Shown: piece after piece, positions 1 through 7,870 of the stretch
Layout: every line of letters starts with the position of its first letter
Numbering within the stretch: the first letter of the stretch is position 1
DNA from: Holosporales bacterium
GTDB taxonomy: Bacteria > Pseudomonadota > Alphaproteobacteria > RUG11792
Direction of reading: 5' to 3'
Assembly (NCBI GenBank): GCA_031279295.1
Contig: JAITIT010000070.1
Location: 1 to 17,597, forward strand
Length of the DNA: 17,597 nt
Notes under the pieces: model-generated
What the model was told of the DNA's origin: nothing
The model's database searches: none
Seen by the model: only the letters and a program-made list of their open reading frames with translations
Position numbers and translations under genes: made by a program

Positions 1-170
1 ATTACCACACCTATCTGCCAGACGGTTCCGGGGATGACTCCATTTTTAGGATGAATATTAGGCTGACAACCTACATCACCAGGCTGTCCTTTAGATTGGG
101 ATACTTCATTGATCATCCGAAGAGCACGGAGCAACGACCTACCGTGCATGATTGTACCACACCGTATCAT
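1..170 (-). CDS. Possible 5' part of an unknown gene running off the left edge
   Basis: On the minus strand a frame is open from a stop at 201-203 to the window edge, with ATG codons at 170, 149 and 116. The stretch after the last one includes INEVSQSKGQPGDVG and NGVIPGTVWQIGVV. I recognise no family. An extended -10 (TGGTACAAT on the minus strand, 151-159) would fit a start at 116. The plus strand is also open in the codon-aligned antisense frame (3-218, ending TAA), so either reading may be the shadow of the other, or neither may be real. It lies about 105 bases downstream of bioB in the same direction. Confidence 0.2.
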   Translation of the reverse strand, partial: MIRCGTIMHGRSLLRALRMINEVSQSKGQPGDVGCQPNIHPKNGVIPGTVWQIGVV

Positions 171-222
171 TCTCTTATAACAAATAAAGCATGTCCTCTG
201 CTACACGGTTGGAGTTAAGGCC

Positions 223-270
223 GCATACATTACCCCCCTCCCTGAAAGGGACTGCTCCATCTACGTATGC
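223..270 (-). terminator. Nested hairpins downstream of bioB
   Basis: Six bases after the bioB stop, GCATAC (223-228) pairs with GTATGC (265-270). Inside this lies a tight hairpin, TCCCT (239-243) with AGGGA (247-251) and a 3-nt loop. There is no clear U-tract on the minus strand, so this is a weak terminator candidate for the end of the six-gene run. Confidence 0.25.
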
Positions 271-275
271 TATTT

Positions 276-1241
276 TTAGCAGGATTCACTCGAGGTGAGA
301 TAACAAATGGGAGCTTGACACTGTAGCAGTCGCAAATTAAGGCGCTCCATTAGCTTCAGATCTACCTCCGTATTTGAGACCGTCAACAACTTAACTCCTC
401 CGAAGATTGCACTCGCACCAGTGAGGAAGCAGAGAGCCTGCAGTTCATCGCTCATACTCTCACGACCTGCCGACATGCGTACCACCGACTTCGGCATCAG
501 AATCCTCGCTAATGCGATACACCTCACGAAGTCAAATGGATCAATCTCTGGCGCGTCCTCGAGTCTCGTCCCCGGGATCTTAACTAGTCGATTGATCGAG
601 ATGGATGCGGGGGGCTCATCAAGATTTGCCAGTAGAACCAGCATCTTAATCCGATCATCATTAGTCTCTCCCATTCCTAAGATTCCACCAGTGCAGACCT
701 TGATCCCATGTTTCTGAACTAACCTGATAGTCTGTATCCTTTCCTCTAATGTTCTGGTGGTAATGATCTTACCGTAGTACTCCGGGGACGTATCCACGTT
801 GTGGTTGTAATAATCAAGTCCATGCCTCTTGAGGTTAGCTGCCTGCTGCTCATTCAACATTCCCATCGTAAGACATGTCTCAAGTCCGATCTCCTTAATC
901 TTCGTGATCGCCTGGCATGCTACCTTGAAGATCTGTGGATCTGGCAAACGCCCTGATGCACCGATGCAGAGCCTCGTGCTTCCCAGTTTCTTAGCTTGCT
1001 CAGCCGCTTCAACGATAGTATCAACATCCGTAATCACCTGCTTTGGAGTCTTCGTCTTGTTTCTGATCGATTGAGCACAATACGCGCAATCTTCGCAGCA
1101 CCCACCTGTCTGAATGCTAAGAAGCGTGCTAACTTGTATTACATTCGGATCATGATTCTCAATGTGAACTGAGTGTGCTTTGGATATAAGATCCAGGAAC
1201 GGAGCCTCAAATATCTCCTTTGCTGTTTCGAAAGAAACCAT
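276..1241 (-). CDS. bioB: Biotin synthase BioB
   Basis: A radical-SAM enzyme that inserts sulfur into dethiobiotin in the last step of biotin synthesis; cytosolic. The [4Fe-4S] motif C48-x3-C52-x2-C55 (CEDCAYC) binds the SAM cluster. The [2Fe-2S] ligands expected in the family are present as Cys92, Cys123, Cys183 and the Arg of RMSAGRE (Arg255). YYNHNVDTS at 144-152 is the family's substrate-binding stretch. At 321 aa it is slightly shorter than the E. coli enzyme (346 aa) and looks intact. The ATG start follows the upstream stop codon by only 2 bases, suggesting translational coupling, and it is the last gene of the minus-strand run. No other biotin gene is in the window. Several Anaplasmataceae keep biotin synthesis despite genome reduction, which fits this context. 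Confidence 0.95.
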   Translation of the reverse strand: MVSFETAKEIFEAPFLDLISKAHSVHIENHDPNVIQVSTLLSIQTGGCCEDCAYCAQSIRNKTKTPKQVITDVDTIVEAAEQAKKLGSTRLCIGASGRLPDPQIFKVACQAITKIKEIGLETCLTMGMLNEQQAANLKRHGLDYYNHNVDTSPEYYGKIITTRTLEERIQTIRLVQKHGIKVCTGGILGMGETNDDRIKMLVLLANLDEPPASISINRLVKIPGTRLEDAPEIDPFDFVRCIALARILMPKSVVRMSAGRESMSDELQALCFLTGASAIFGGVKLLTVSNTEVDLKLMERLNLRLLQCQAPICYLTSSESC

Positions 1242-1243
1242 AT

Positions 1244-1723
1244 TTATGCTGTGTACTCATCCATGATATCTTTGCGCACCTTCGCAGCAAGCTCTGCGCA
1301 GTGTTCTTTTGTATCAGTGCTGGATGTAGCGGTAACGGTTATACCTGTTTTAGTAACGGTGACTGTGATGACATACGTATACGTTCCAGCTGAATTGAAC
1401 GTGGCCACGGTTATCGTCTCCGTACGTATTACTCCGTCTGCCTTGTCAGCATGATCGATCTTGTATGACTGCATTACCTTCATAGCAGCATCCCAGAACG
1501 CATTCTTCTTCGACTTAGATTTATTATCGCATCGCTCAGCCTCTGGTTTTTTCTCAAATAAACCTGGGAGCCTCCTGCCACAGACTTTCAAGAACGAGCC
1601 ATGCATATTCCTATTCCGATCCCTATGCGATTCTGGTATATCTAGATCAGCCCACACAACAGATGTACTTACACATACCAGATACGCACAAACTATGGCA
1701 GCACTCTTGCTAATACGATTCAC
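1244..1723 (-). CDS. Secreted or periplasmic protein of unknown function (possibly DUF3576-like)
   Basis: I do not recognise this gene firmly. I place the start at GTG 1723 (159 aa): GGGA lies 6 bases upstream, and the product begins MNRISK, then a hydrophobic stretch ending SVVWA, a good signal peptide with a type I cleavage site. An in-frame TTG at 1741 would add six residues, but it lies only about 10 nt from the predicted transcript start and has no ribosome-binding site. The mature part has a basic Cys-containing segment, an aromatic/Asp stretch (FWDAAMKVMQ, later HADKADGVIR) and then a Thr/Val-rich beta-like section with alternating T and V. The AD-x-x-DGVI pattern faintly recalls DUF3576 of alphaproteobacteria, but this is a guess. 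It sits between rlmN and bioB, 2 bases from bioB, and probably has its own promoter. Confidence 0.75.
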   Translation of the reverse strand: MNRISKSAAIVCAYLVCVSTSVVWADLDIPESHRDRNRNMHGSFLKVCGRRLPGLFEKKPEAERCDNKSKSKKNAFWDAAMKVMQSYKIDHADKADGVIRTETITVATFNSAGTYTYVITVTVTKTGITVTATSSTDTKEHCAELAAKVRKDIMDEYTA

Positions 1724-1758
1724 GATATATCCCGTATACAATACACTCGAGCAGCGGA

Positions 1759-1788
1759 ATTATACCACACGGTGACTATTGCTGTTAG
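1759..1788 (-). promoter_or_regulatory. Extended -10 promoter for the secreted protein and bioB
   Basis: Minus strand: TGG-TATAAT (1759-1767) is a perfect extended -10. CTAACA (1783-1788), a 4/6 match to the -35, lies 18 bases upstream. The -10 overlaps the rlmN stop codon (1760-1762), so transcription could start near 1752. This would let the last two genes be expressed apart from the four upstream ones. Confidence 0.5.
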
Positions 1789-2845
1789 CGTTAAGTTGTC
1801 CACATGCTGCCATTATGTCAGCTCCCCTCCTTGTCCTGATCGATACCTCCAACCCACCATCATCCAGCACACTGGCGAATTCCCGGACTTTCAAGCCCGG
1901 AGACGCATTAAACCCGCATCCATCCCACTCGTTGAATCTCAGGAGATTAACCTTGGCGTGCAGTGGCCTTAGGAGATTAAGTAGCTCTGCCGCGCACTCT
2001 CTGGAGTCATTCACATCTCCCAACAACAGATACTCAAAGGTAATCTTCAGAAACTTATGATGTGCGCTATACTCCTCGCATGCCGCCACGATTGAGCCTA
2101 TGTTGTAGATGTCGTTGATCGGCATTATCGAACTCCTGATTTCGTCATTGGGAGCATGGAGAGAAATCGCCAGCCTGCATGGTAGATCCTTTGCTATCTT
2201 ACGTATGACCGGCGAAATCCCGGAGGTCGATAATGTGATCTTCCGCCGTGATAATCCAGCCTCACCATCAAGCATCATGTTATCGATGGCACAGAGAACA
2301 TTCTGATAGTTCAGGAGGGGTTCGCCCATTCCCATGAACACCACATTCGATAGTCGATCATCGCAGTTCCACATGTCCATGTAGTCTTTGACAATCAGGA
2401 ACTGCGATACAATTTCTTCGGCAGTCAAGTTCCTGACGAGCCCGGAGTAGCCTGTGTTGCAGAACTTACATCCTACGTTACACCCCACCTGAGATGATAC
2501 GCATATGGTCTTACGCTTCGTATCAGGAATGTACACACACTCGACAGTCGCTGCATCGGTCAGCTTCAGTAGGAACTTCTTTGTGCCATCTGATGATGAC
2601 GCCACGTCAACAATCTGCGGGCGGTGGATATAGAACATCTCATCGAGCTGCTTCTGGAGTGACTTGCCGATGTTGGTCATGTTATAGAATGATGTCTTTC
2701 CAAACCTGTATACCCACTCCAAAACCTGATCAGCCCTAAATGTTGGAATTCCAGCATCTTTGAAAGCAATCTTCAGCTCGCTGGCCGAACAGTTCAAAAC
2801 TCCACATTTCGTAAGGTTTATGCCAGTCGTGATCACCTCAGTCAT
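1760..2845 (-). CDS. rlmN: 23S rRNA/tRNA (adenine-C2) methyltransferase RlmN
   Basis: A radical-SAM methyltransferase that makes m2A at 23S rRNA A2503 and at A37 of some tRNAs; cytosolic. It has the N-terminal RlmN domain, then C122-x3-C126-x2-C129 (CNVGCKFC) for the iron-sulfur cluster and MGMGEPLLN at 171-179 for SAM binding. Cys348 in AACGQL near the C terminus matches the methyl-carrying Cys355 of E. coli, and Cys115 matches Cys118 there. Length 361 aa is normal for the family. The ATG start overlaps the preceding HAD gene by 4 bases (ATGA), so the two are likely coupled. Nothing is truncated. RlmN rather than Cfr is supported by the housekeeping context and the ACGQL ending. Confidence 0.95.
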   Translation of the reverse strand: MTEVITTGINLTKCGVLNCSASELKIAFKDAGIPTFRADQVLEWVYRFGKTSFYNMTNIGKSLQKQLDEMFYIHRPQIVDVASSSDGTKKFLLKLTDAATVECVYIPDTKRKTICVSSQVGCNVGCKFCNTGYSGLVRNLTAEEIVSQFLIVKDYMDMWNCDDRLSNVVFMGMGEPLLNYQNVLCAIDNMMLDGEAGLSRRKITLSTSGISPVIRKIAKDLPCRLAISLHAPNDEIRSSIMPINDIYNIGSIVAACEEYSAHHKFLKITFEYLLLGDVNDSRECAAELLNLLRPLHAKVNLLRFNEWDGCGFNASPGLKVREFASVLDDGGLEVSIRTRRGADIMAACGQLNANSNSHRVV

Positions 2846-3831
2846 GGGGCAAATGCCTCGACAATATGCGTAGGACGCTGTGATACGCCACGGAATGAGG
2901 CTAGTATCATCTTTGGTGATATTGTCTCCAGCAGCTTATCGAATCTATCTTCGATTGGAATTTTCGGATTCATCGTTCTGAGGAATTCGCCTGAAACTCC
3001 TGTTAATGTTAAGATTGTATCTATCCCGAATGTGTTACCACCGAGTATGTCGGTCCATGGAGTATCTCCCACCATTGCTGTCTTCTCGTACCCCTTCAGG
3101 AACGACGTTGCGAAGTTATAGATTGGATGATGGGGCTTGCCGAAGTATAGCGTCTTCCCACCCATCTTTTCATAAAATTCCCCTATCGCTCCCTGACATA
3201 TAACGGGGCGCCTCTGTAGTCCATTGCGGCCGCTAACGTACTCTATTGCGAATATGTCTGGATTAACAACGACCAACGGTTTCTCATACTGCAAACACAT
3301 ATCCAGTGTTGCAGCAACTTCTTCGAGGCCAGCTAAATCATGCACGTCTGTGGATGTAATATCCTCAATTGCCACACTCTCGCCGTTCTTTTTATAGGCA
3401 TCATCCATCGAGAATGACATCCTAACCTTTTCGAGAAGTCCGACGTATGCAAAGCCAGCTTCCTGCAGTGTTTGAGTCTCAACAATGTCACTGTCCATGA
3501 ACATCTCTACATTGCGAATGAAGAGCTGGAAGCATGACTGTGCATTTGGAATGTGATGGAATACCGTTCGTTTGAACGCCTCCCCAGAACTTATAAACTC
3601 GTCGTAGTGCACACCTTGTAAAAGTCCTTTGCGTGCGTATTTCTCCATACATACCGAAGCAACGAGTGACATGTTCGATAGTATGATTACTGACCGACCA
3701 GATCTTCTTATTTTTTCGAGGATATCTAGTACGCCAGGGTAGAGGTCTCTACCATCGTATATAACGCCGTAAACATCAACGAGGAATGAATCGTACAAAT
3801 GGTATACGTCGTTTAAGCTTTTGTGAATCAT
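2842..3831 (-). CDS. HAD-IIA family hydrolase (TIGR01459-like, NagD-related)
   Basis: A haloacid-dehalogenase-superfamily protein of the alphaproteobacterial class IIA group; the substrate is unknown, probably a phosphorylated sugar or nucleotide. Motif I is FLVDVYGVIYDG with nucleophile Asp19. The usual second Asp of DxD is Tyr21, a position that is commonly Trp in this subfamily. Motif II is LSN (Ser52), the motif III lysine is Lys232 in FGKPHHP, and motif IV is GDTPWTD (Asp256, Asp261). A long cap of about 150 residues lies between motifs II and III, as expected for class IIA. The ATG start has AGGTG about 6 bases upstream. It is 38 bases downstream of pgsA and overlaps rlmN by 4 bases. 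Without the general-acid Asp, phosphatase activity may be weak or altered. Confidence 0.85.
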   Translation of the reverse strand: MIHKSLNDVYHLYDSFLVDVYGVIYDGRDLYPGVLDILEKIRRSGRSVIILSNMSLVASVCMEKYARKGLLQGVHYDEFISSGEAFKRTVFHHIPNAQSCFQLFIRNVEMFMDSDIVETQTLQEAGFAYVGLLEKVRMSFSMDDAYKKNGESVAIEDITSTDVHDLAGLEEVAATLDMCLQYEKPLVVVNPDIFAIEYVSGRNGLQRRPVICQGAIGEFYEKMGGKTLYFGKPHHPIYNFATSFLKGYEKTAMVGDTPWTDILGGNTFGIDTILTLTGVSGEFLRTMNPKIPIEDRFDKLLETISPKMILASFRGVSQRPTHIVEAFAP

Positions 3832-3869
3832 AGTTACACCTTTATTTTTAAAATTGAGAACATGACGAA

Positions 3870-4418
3870 TTATCTATAGATCATTCGTCTACAGTAAATG
3901 AATCCTGAACATACGGCGATTCCGGCTGAGCCCCATATCATTACCTCACCTATCCCTGCAAGCATTCCGGATTCTAAAACACTCGCGAGTATGACAGTGG
4001 CAATCGAAACCATCTGCATCGCTGTTTTCCATTTAGCTAGAAGCGCTGTCTTGAAGTAACCGTCCTTAGACTCGGCTATATCCCTCACTCCAGATATCAC
4101 AACCTCACGGCATAGAATAACAGCAGATGGGATTAATGCAGTTCGTGACAACATGCCAAAGCTTGCCATAAAAAGGACGGAGATAGAAACTAGGATCTTA
4201 TCCGCAATTGGATCCAGTATCCTTCCGAGCTTTGTAGCTTGTTTGTACGCCCTGGCGTAGTATCCATCCAAGTAGTCCGTGACGCAACAAAGAACGAAGA
4301 TTAGCAGTGCCAGGACCGCTCCGCTCTTACTCTCCATGAAAAATCCGAATGCGAAGATTGGTAATAATAGCACCCTAGAAATTGTGAGAATGTTTGGTAC
4401 GGTCGAAATCTTATTCAT
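3870..4418 (-). CDS. pgsA: CDP-diacylglycerol-glycerol-3-phosphate 3-phosphatidyltransferase PgsA
   Basis: An integral inner-membrane enzyme that makes phosphatidylglycerol phosphate from CDP-diacylglycerol and glycerol-3-phosphate. The CDP-alcohol phosphatidyltransferase signature is complete: Asp48, Asp51-Gly52, Ala55-Arg56, Gly65, Asp69, Asp73 (D-G-x2-A-R-x8-G-x3-D-x3-D). Several hydrophobic helices surround it. I chose ATG 4418 (MNKISTVPN..., 182 aa) because the family normally starts a few residues before PN-x-LT-x-x-R, because a G-rich GGTGG lies just upstream, and because the length then equals the E. coli protein. ATG 4439 would add seven residues and also lies inside uvrC. It overlaps the uvrC end by 8 bases, so uvrC and pgsA are probably coupled; this adjacency is seen in other bacteria. 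Confidence 0.9.
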   Translation of the reverse strand: MNKISTVPNILTISRVLLLPIFAFGFFMESKSGAVLALLIFVLCCVTDYLDGYYARAYKQATKLGRILDPIADKILVSISVLFMASFGMLSRTALIPSAVILCREVVISGVRDIAESKDGYFKTALLAKWKTAMQMVSIATVILASVLESGMLAGIGEVMIWGSAGIAVCSGFIYCRRMIYR

Positions 4419-6261
4419 CGCCACCGCCCCGAGAAACATTACCCCTGAAGAAATGGAAGATCAATTCAGCGATCTTACTGCTGATTCCCCTCACGGCTTT
4501 CAGGTCTTCAAGCGAGGCTTTCATCATATCATCAATTGAACCAAAATGCTCTAGGAGCACTTTCTTTCTGAACTTTCCAACAGACGGGATTAAATCCACG
4601 ACTGACCTCGATAAAGCTTCTCTCCGCTTCTTGCGATGAGCCCCAACGGCAGCCCTGTGCGCTTCGTTCCTGAGCATAATTAAGAATAGCAACAATGCTC
4701 CATCTCCGCCAGATATTTTTTCGCCCATATCTCTGGGGACTATTTTTTCGTCACCGACCCTGCGGTCATTCTGCTTGGCGATTCCGATTACGGTGATTCT
4801 ATCTGACAAGTCAAACTCTCGTATGATCTCATTAGCAACAGCTAGCTGTATCTCGCCACCATCTACCATGATGAGATCGGGAACCTCCGAGATACGTGCT
4901 GACTTGAACCTCTTGCAAAACACAAATCTCATCATCGCAATATCATCACCGCCGCTAGCTACATCATCTGGGATATTGAACTTCCTGAACTTACCCCTCT
5001 GAATTGCATTGTCTTCGAAGACGATCATCGCGCCACATGCGTTGGTTCCTTGGATGTGGCTATTGTCGTACACCTCTATCCTATTGATTGTATCACGCCC
5101 CATGATCATACATAACTCTGGGAGCGCCTTACTGAATTGGTTATGCTCGTTCTTCTTCTGCCTCAGGCATACGTTATGCTTGCACGACTCCATGATGTGC
5201 TTATACACACCACGCTGAGCCAGCCTTAGTTTCGGGACTGTCCCAACCATGGTGAAGAACTCGATAACTAGCTGGTGTTCACTGACGTCGTGATCCGTCA
5301 CGATGCATGATGGGATGCTGACGGTCCTATAAAACTGCTGGATGAACGATGCCAGGACATCCTGGTCAGAGTCACCATGAGTATGCTCCAGTGTGAACGA
5401 TTCAAACCCGACATTCCTACCTGCTCTGAAGAACGTAACGCCTGCTGTTACAGTGCTACCGCTATTCGTAGAGAGTGCAATGAAGTCGATTGAACGCAGA
5501 TCATCGATCTGGATATACTGCTTAGACTGTACGTTGGAGAGTGATTTGATCCGATCACGTAAAAACGCGGCATGTTCGAAATCCTTGCTCTCTGCGGCGA
5601 TCCTCATCTGCCGCACAAGCTCATTCCTAACTGGTTCATCCTCGCCACGTAATAGCGCTCTTGCCATTGTAACTCCCTCAGCATATTCATCCTTCGTAAT
5701 CTTACGCATGCACGGTGCTGAGCACTTCTTGATGTAGTACTGCAGGCAGGGCCTGTCTCGCCTCATAAAGTATGTATCAGAGCAACCTCTAATGAGGAAC
5801 ATCTTTTGGATAAGTTTGATGGTATCATCAAGTGCACACACTAATGGGTATGGTCCATAGAAGTCATTACCCTTTGGCTTCAGGGTTCTGTACTTGAAAA
5901 TCCTCGGGAACTCGCTGGATGAGTCGATGACGATGTACGGGAAGGTCTTGTCATCCTTGAGAAGCACATTGTAGAACGGCTTAAGTTTTTTGATGAGGTT
6001 GCTCTCCAGCAGAAGTGCTTCCATCTCCGAATTAACAACCACGACATCTACGTCGCGGATATTCGAAACCATCATCTTCGTTCTGTTGGATAGGTTGCTC
6101 AGGATTGTGTATGAACGCAGTCTGTTACGTAGATTCCTGGCTTTCCCTATGTAAATTACGTTCCCATCGGAATCGAGCATCTTATAAATTCCAGGAACAG
6201 CCCCGGCGTTCTCTGCGGCTTTGCGTATGACTGTTACTGCGTTCGATAAAAATCCACCCAA
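4411..6261 (-). CDS. uvrC: UvrABC excinuclease subunit C
   Basis: Makes the dual incisions around DNA lesions in nucleotide excision repair, with UvrA and UvrB. Numbered from TTG 6261 (616 aa): GIY-YIG nuclease domain (PGIY 23-26, YIG 37-39); four cysteines at 160, 172, 180 and 184 in the spacing of the known iron-sulfur site; UVR domain about 209-243; RNase H-like nuclease with Asp399 (VYDNSH), Asp467 (VDGG) and His535; helix-hairpin-helix pair about 558-603. I prefer the TTG start because AGGGGG lies 4 bases upstream, because a TATAAT would start transcription near 6298, and because catalytic Asp then falls at 399 as in E. coli. The frame stays open to ATG 6306 and 6402, but the extra residues (MTVWLWTAR...) do not resemble UvrC. 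It is first in the six-gene minus-strand run. Confidence 0.93.
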   Translation of the reverse strand: MGGFLSNAVTVIRKAAENAGAVPGIYKMLDSDGNVIYIGKARNLRNRLRSYTILSNLSNRTKMMVSNIRDVDVVVVNSEMEALLLESNLIKKLKPFYNVLLKDDKTFPYIVIDSSSEFPRIFKYRTLKPKGNDFYGPYPLVCALDDTIKLIQKMFLIRGCSDTYFMRRDRPCLQYYIKKCSAPCMRKITKDEYAEGVTMARALLRGEDEPVRNELVRQMRIAAESKDFEHAAFLRDRIKSLSNVQSKQYIQIDDLRSIDFIALSTNSGSTVTAGVTFFRAGRNVGFESFTLEHTHGDSDQDVLASFIQQFYRTVSIPSCIVTDHDVSEHQLVIEFFTMVGTVPKLRLAQRGVYKHIMESCKHNVCLRQKKNEHNQFSKALPELCMIMGRDTINRIEVYDNSHIQGTNACGAMIVFEDNAIQRGKFRKFNIPDDVASGGDDIAMMRFVFCKRFKSARISEVPDLIMVDGGEIQLAVANEIIREFDLSDRITVIGIAKQNDRRVGDEKIVPRDMGEKISGGDGALLLFLIMLRNEAHRAAVGAHRKKRREALSRSVVDLIPSVGKFRKKVLLEHFGSIDDMMKASLEDLKAVRGISSKIAELIFHFFRGNVSRGGGDE

Positions 6262-6304
6262 CTCGCCCCCTGGATTTCCGAGGGTATTACCATTATGATG
6301 GTAC

Positions 6305-6331
6305 ATTATACTGTTGCTGATAAACAACAGT
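6305..6331 (-). promoter_or_regulatory. Candidate uvrC promoter with dyad over the spacer
   Basis: Minus strand: a perfect TATAAT (6305-6310). Directly upstream, filling the -10/-35 spacer, lies an inverted repeat with ACTGTTG (6310-6316) and CAACAGT (6325-6331), 7-bp arms and an 8-base centre. No good -35 is visible, so an activator or repressor acting at the dyad is plausible. The predicted start near 6298 leaves a short leader to the TTG of uvrC. Confidence 0.4.
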
Positions 6332-6394
6332 TTTCGCATGACGTTACGTGATGGTGAATATTTTTTGCAAATTTGTCTAGCAGTCCAGAGCCAA

Positions 6395-6409
6395 ACTGTC
6401 ATAAACAGT
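6395..6409. promoter_or_regulatory. Second ACTGT/ACAGT dyad in the uvrC-porin gap
   Basis: ACTGT (6395-6399) and ACAGT (6405-6409) form a 5-bp inverted repeat with a 5-base centre, using the same half-site as the dyad at 6310-6331. It lies about 30 bases before the porin start and could be an operator for the porin. No convincing porin -35/-10 pair was found; TTGTCT (6373-6378) is a possible -35. Confidence 0.25.
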
Positions 6410-6440
6410 ATGTAGGGTGTTTAGGTTGCGAGGCATGGAG

Positions 6441-7862
6441 ATGGGGAAATGGTGTTTGGTTTGCTGCTTGGTTGCTGTTGCTCAAATCTATGTGGTTGCT
6501 GAGCCAACAGCTAAGAAACCTGCAAATGAGAAAACAGCTGTTGAACAGAAGACGGTTGGGAAACCTAATATAAAGTTCTATGGTGGGGCGGAGGGGTTCG
6601 TGTCGTTCGTATCACCGAAGTACACGTATAGCAAGAAGGATATGGATGATACTAATGTTGGAGCTATCGCTGCCAATGATATAGAGAAAGTAACGAAAAC
6701 GGATAAAGACACTTCTACGCCAAGGGCGGTTGGAGGAGAGGCAGCCATTGGGGTGAAGGTGAATGGCACCGCAAGCCATGGCATTGAGTACGGCGCAGTC
6801 ATAGAGCTCGACGCTATGAAGGGCGATACCGGAGTAGACAAGATGTATGTACTTGTCGGTAGGAAAAACGCTGGCGTGCTCCAGATCGGAAACGTCAAGG
6901 GTCCTGAGGCTGTGTTCCTATGCGGCGGGCAACAGTTGATTGGAGGAACGCTGGGTGTCGATGGGACTGTGCCATCTGATGTAGATGCGGCAACTGGTGT
7001 GATAAGCCCTCTCCATGTTGTCGGTTACACAAACAAAGCAACAAAGATCGTGTACTACTCTCCGAGAGTATGGGGATTGCAAGCCGGTGTGGCATTTACG
7101 CCTAGTACAAGTCATGTTGGGCATGATAAGAGGGATAGAAGCAGTGGTACGTCGAAGCTCGGAAATGATGAGGGGCTGTATGCACCAAAAAAGGACGCAC
7201 AGAGGCCATCTGGACGTACCAGTCTGTCATTCGGTTTGAACCACAAGCATGAATGGACTAAGAAGATAAGAACGGAGTTTGCGGCTGTGTATCTATGCGA
7301 AAATACGAGGAAGATAACGTTGAAGTATGCGGATGCCGACCATTCCATTACGCTCAGGAAGGCGAAAGCGTATCATGTGACCGTCACAGTGTTCTACGGT
7401 GATTTAGGTATCGGATTCGGGTACCTCAACAATGGCAAGTCGCGCTTACCGAAGAATTATAGTGAATTTAATACAACAACAGTTAATGGTGCTCAGCACG
7501 GGAATGGAGGATTCATAGCTGAAGAGGGAGCGAACGCTGGAAGTGCGTGGAACATTGGTGTGCAGTACAAATACAATGACTGGACGTTCGCAGCGGTTTT
7601 CCACAAGAGTCAGAGGAAGGTAAACGCTTCCCAAAAGACGAAGGGGAACATGCTGACTCTGACTGCAGATTATAAGGTCTGTGAGGGACTCGGTCTGTTT
7701 GCTGAATTCGACTACATACAGACAAAGTCATGCGAGAAAGCTTGCGCACTGCGTAACGCATTTGCCAACGATGGTGTTGCTGTTGCTGGTGATCGAAAGG
7801 CAGTTGCTATCGAGAAGCAGAAGTGTCCAGTGTATGCAGTTGGTGTCAAAGTAAGTTTCTAG
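6441..7862 (+). CDS. Outer-membrane porin, Rickettsiales/alphaproteobacterial type (P51-like)
   Basis: A beta-barrel porin expected to carry small solutes across the outer membrane and to be a major surface antigen. I chose ATG 6441 (473 aa) because GAGG lies 7 bases upstream and the product then begins with a compact signal peptide (MGKWC...IYVVA, cleavage before EPTAKK). An in-frame GTG at 6417 and an ATG at 6435 are alternatives. The mature protein has an FYGGAEGFVSF first strand, then porin-type motifs: VLQIGNVKGPEAVF, a Gly-rich constriction-loop-like stretch, TKIVYYSPRVWGLQAGVAF. It ends CPVYAVGVKVSF, a terminal Phe beta-signal for BAM insertion. Long charged loops (KRDRSSGTSK, TRKITLKYADADHS) look surface-exposed. 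It stands alone, divergent from uvrC, and is followed by a strong hairpin. The family call is firmer than the P51 link. Confidence 0.85.
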   Translation: MGKWCLVCCLVAVAQIYVVAEPTAKKPANEKTAVEQKTVGKPNIKFYGGAEGFVSFVSPKYTYSKKDMDDTNVGAIAANDIEKVTKTDKDTSTPRAVGGEAAIGVKVNGTASHGIEYGAVIELDAMKGDTGVDKMYVLVGRKNAGVLQIGNVKGPEAVFLCGGQQLIGGTLGVDGTVPSDVDAATGVISPLHVVGYTNKATKIVYYSPRVWGLQAGVAFTPSTSHVGHDKRDRSSGTSKLGNDEGLYAPKKDAQRPSGRTSLSFGLNHKHEWTKKIRTEFAAVYLCENTRKITLKYADADHSITLRKAKAYHVTVTVFYGDLGIGFGYLNNGKSRLPKNYSEFNTTTVNGAQHGNGGFIAEEGANAGSAWNIGVQYKYNDWTFAAVFHKSQRKVNASQKTKGNMLTLTADYKVCEGLGLFAEFDYIQTKSCEKACALRNAFANDGVAVAGDRKAVAIEKQKCPVYAVGVKVSF

Positions 7863-7870
7863 AACGGATG

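Noticed and set aside
421..717. Plus-strand open frames inside bioB, rlmN, uvrC and similar genes
   Set aside because: They are antisense shadows of well-conserved genes and lack ribosome-binding sites and family resemblance.
6262..6402. UvrC N-terminal extension from ATG 6402 or 6306
   Set aside because: The extra residues do not resemble UvrC, and the starts lie upstream of the predicted transcript start; TTG 6261 has the better ribosome-binding site.
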